This document shows, piece after piece, positions 5,970 through 6,113 of a stretch of DNA of 6,113 nucleotides (positions are counted from its first letter, which is position 1; each line of letters starts with the position of its first letter). Source of the stretch: JBCCSZ01 sp039199225. Lineage in GTDB: Bacteria; Bacteroidota; Bacteroidia; Chitinophagales; Saprospiraceae. Under the pieces are notes generated by a model. The model saw nothing but the letters and a program-made list of their open reading frames with translations. It did not search any database and was not told the origin of the DNA. The DNA lies in the NCBI GenBank assembly GCA_039199225.1, contig JBCCSZ010000382.1, positions 1-6,113 on the forward strand, given 5' to 3'. A program made the position numbers and the translations under genes.

Positions 5970-6113
5970 TGTCCAAACAGCTTGATTATTTACGCTCTTT
6001 TTTTGTAAGTTTTCGGCAAGTCGCGCGAGGCCTGCCTGTCCCATTCGCTCTGGGAGCAACTCTCGGCGCATGTCCATGTCTTCCTCGCCGGGGTCTCGAT
6101 CGCCGATGTCGTC
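5955..6113 (-). CDS. C-terminal fragment of an unidentified gene upstream of the TIR gene
   Basis: The last 52 codons of a gene entering from the right edge are visible, ending in TAG at 5957-5955. The peptide starts DDIGDRDPGEEDMDMRRELL and ends NNQAVWTPESL, with an acidic stretch, then LARLAENLQKK as a likely helix. The codons have purine (mostly G) first positions in most places, the bias expected of a real frame. The other two minus-strand frames are also open over much of this stretch, so the call depends on codon composition. The reading on the plus strand gives a Ser/Pro-rich peptide typical of an antisense shadow. No family can be named from this tail. The first 90 or so bases are more GC-rich than the rest of the window. 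The gene is on the TIR strand with a 71-base gap, so the two may be cotranscribed. Confidence 0.6.
   Translation of the reverse strand, partial: DDIGDRDPGEEDMDMRRELLPERMGQAGLARLAENLQKKSVNNQAVWTPESL

Noticed and set aside
6031..6113. A plus-strand reading starting at an ATG near 6070 and running off the right edge
   Set aside because: The peptide is MSMSSSPGSRSPMSS, a low-complexity pattern typical of the antisense of an acidic coding frame. The minus-strand frame has better codon-position bias.
1..6113. CRISPR array, tRNA, insertion sequence or prophage genes
   Set aside because: No regularly spaced repeats, cloverleaf sequences, transposase motifs or terminal inverted repeats were seen on either strand.

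Overview
The window looks like a chromosomal stretch from a member of the Bacteroidota, possibly the Saprospiria/Lewinella side of the phylum. This is an inference from gene style. It rests on a family 2 glycosyltransferase with a C-terminal nucleotide-binding-like module, a lipid-anchored coiled-coil OmpA-like protein, a TIR protein with W/Y/L helical repeats, the lack of good Shine-Dalgarno sequences before any start, and possible promoters that fit TTTG...TAnnTTTG better than the E. coli pattern. No rRNA, tRNA, insertion sequence, integrase or CRISPR array is visible.

Layout from left to right. A minus-strand gene, probably a GNAT acetyltransferase, runs off the left edge (1-75). A 187-base gap separates it from a minus-strand family 2 glycosyltransferase (263-1276). 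A 56-base divergent promoter region separates that from a plus-strand lipoprotein with beta-propeller-like repeats (1333-2229). After a 109-base gap comes a plus-strand polytopic membrane protein of unknown function (2339-3229). An 11-bp perfect hairpin (3234-3265) lies between this gene and the convergent minus-strand OmpA-like lipoprotein (3278-4207). A 320-base non-coding stretch follows, holding one clear hairpin. Then comes a minus-strand TIR protein with two 41-residue repeats and two C-terminal membrane segments (4528-5883). The last 159 bases (5955-6113) appear to be the C-terminal end of another minus-strand gene, 71 bases upstream of the TIR gene.

Most genes look like independent units: envelope lipoproteins, a polysaccharide glycosyltransferase and a membrane protein. 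The most interesting locus is the right-hand end. It encodes a membrane-anchored TIR protein in which the usual catalytic glutamate position seems to be lysine or histidine, preceded on the same strand by an unidentified gene cut by the window edge. The pair could be part of a defence or signalling locus, but only the TIR protein can be read in full. No complete new system can be demonstrated from this window alone.
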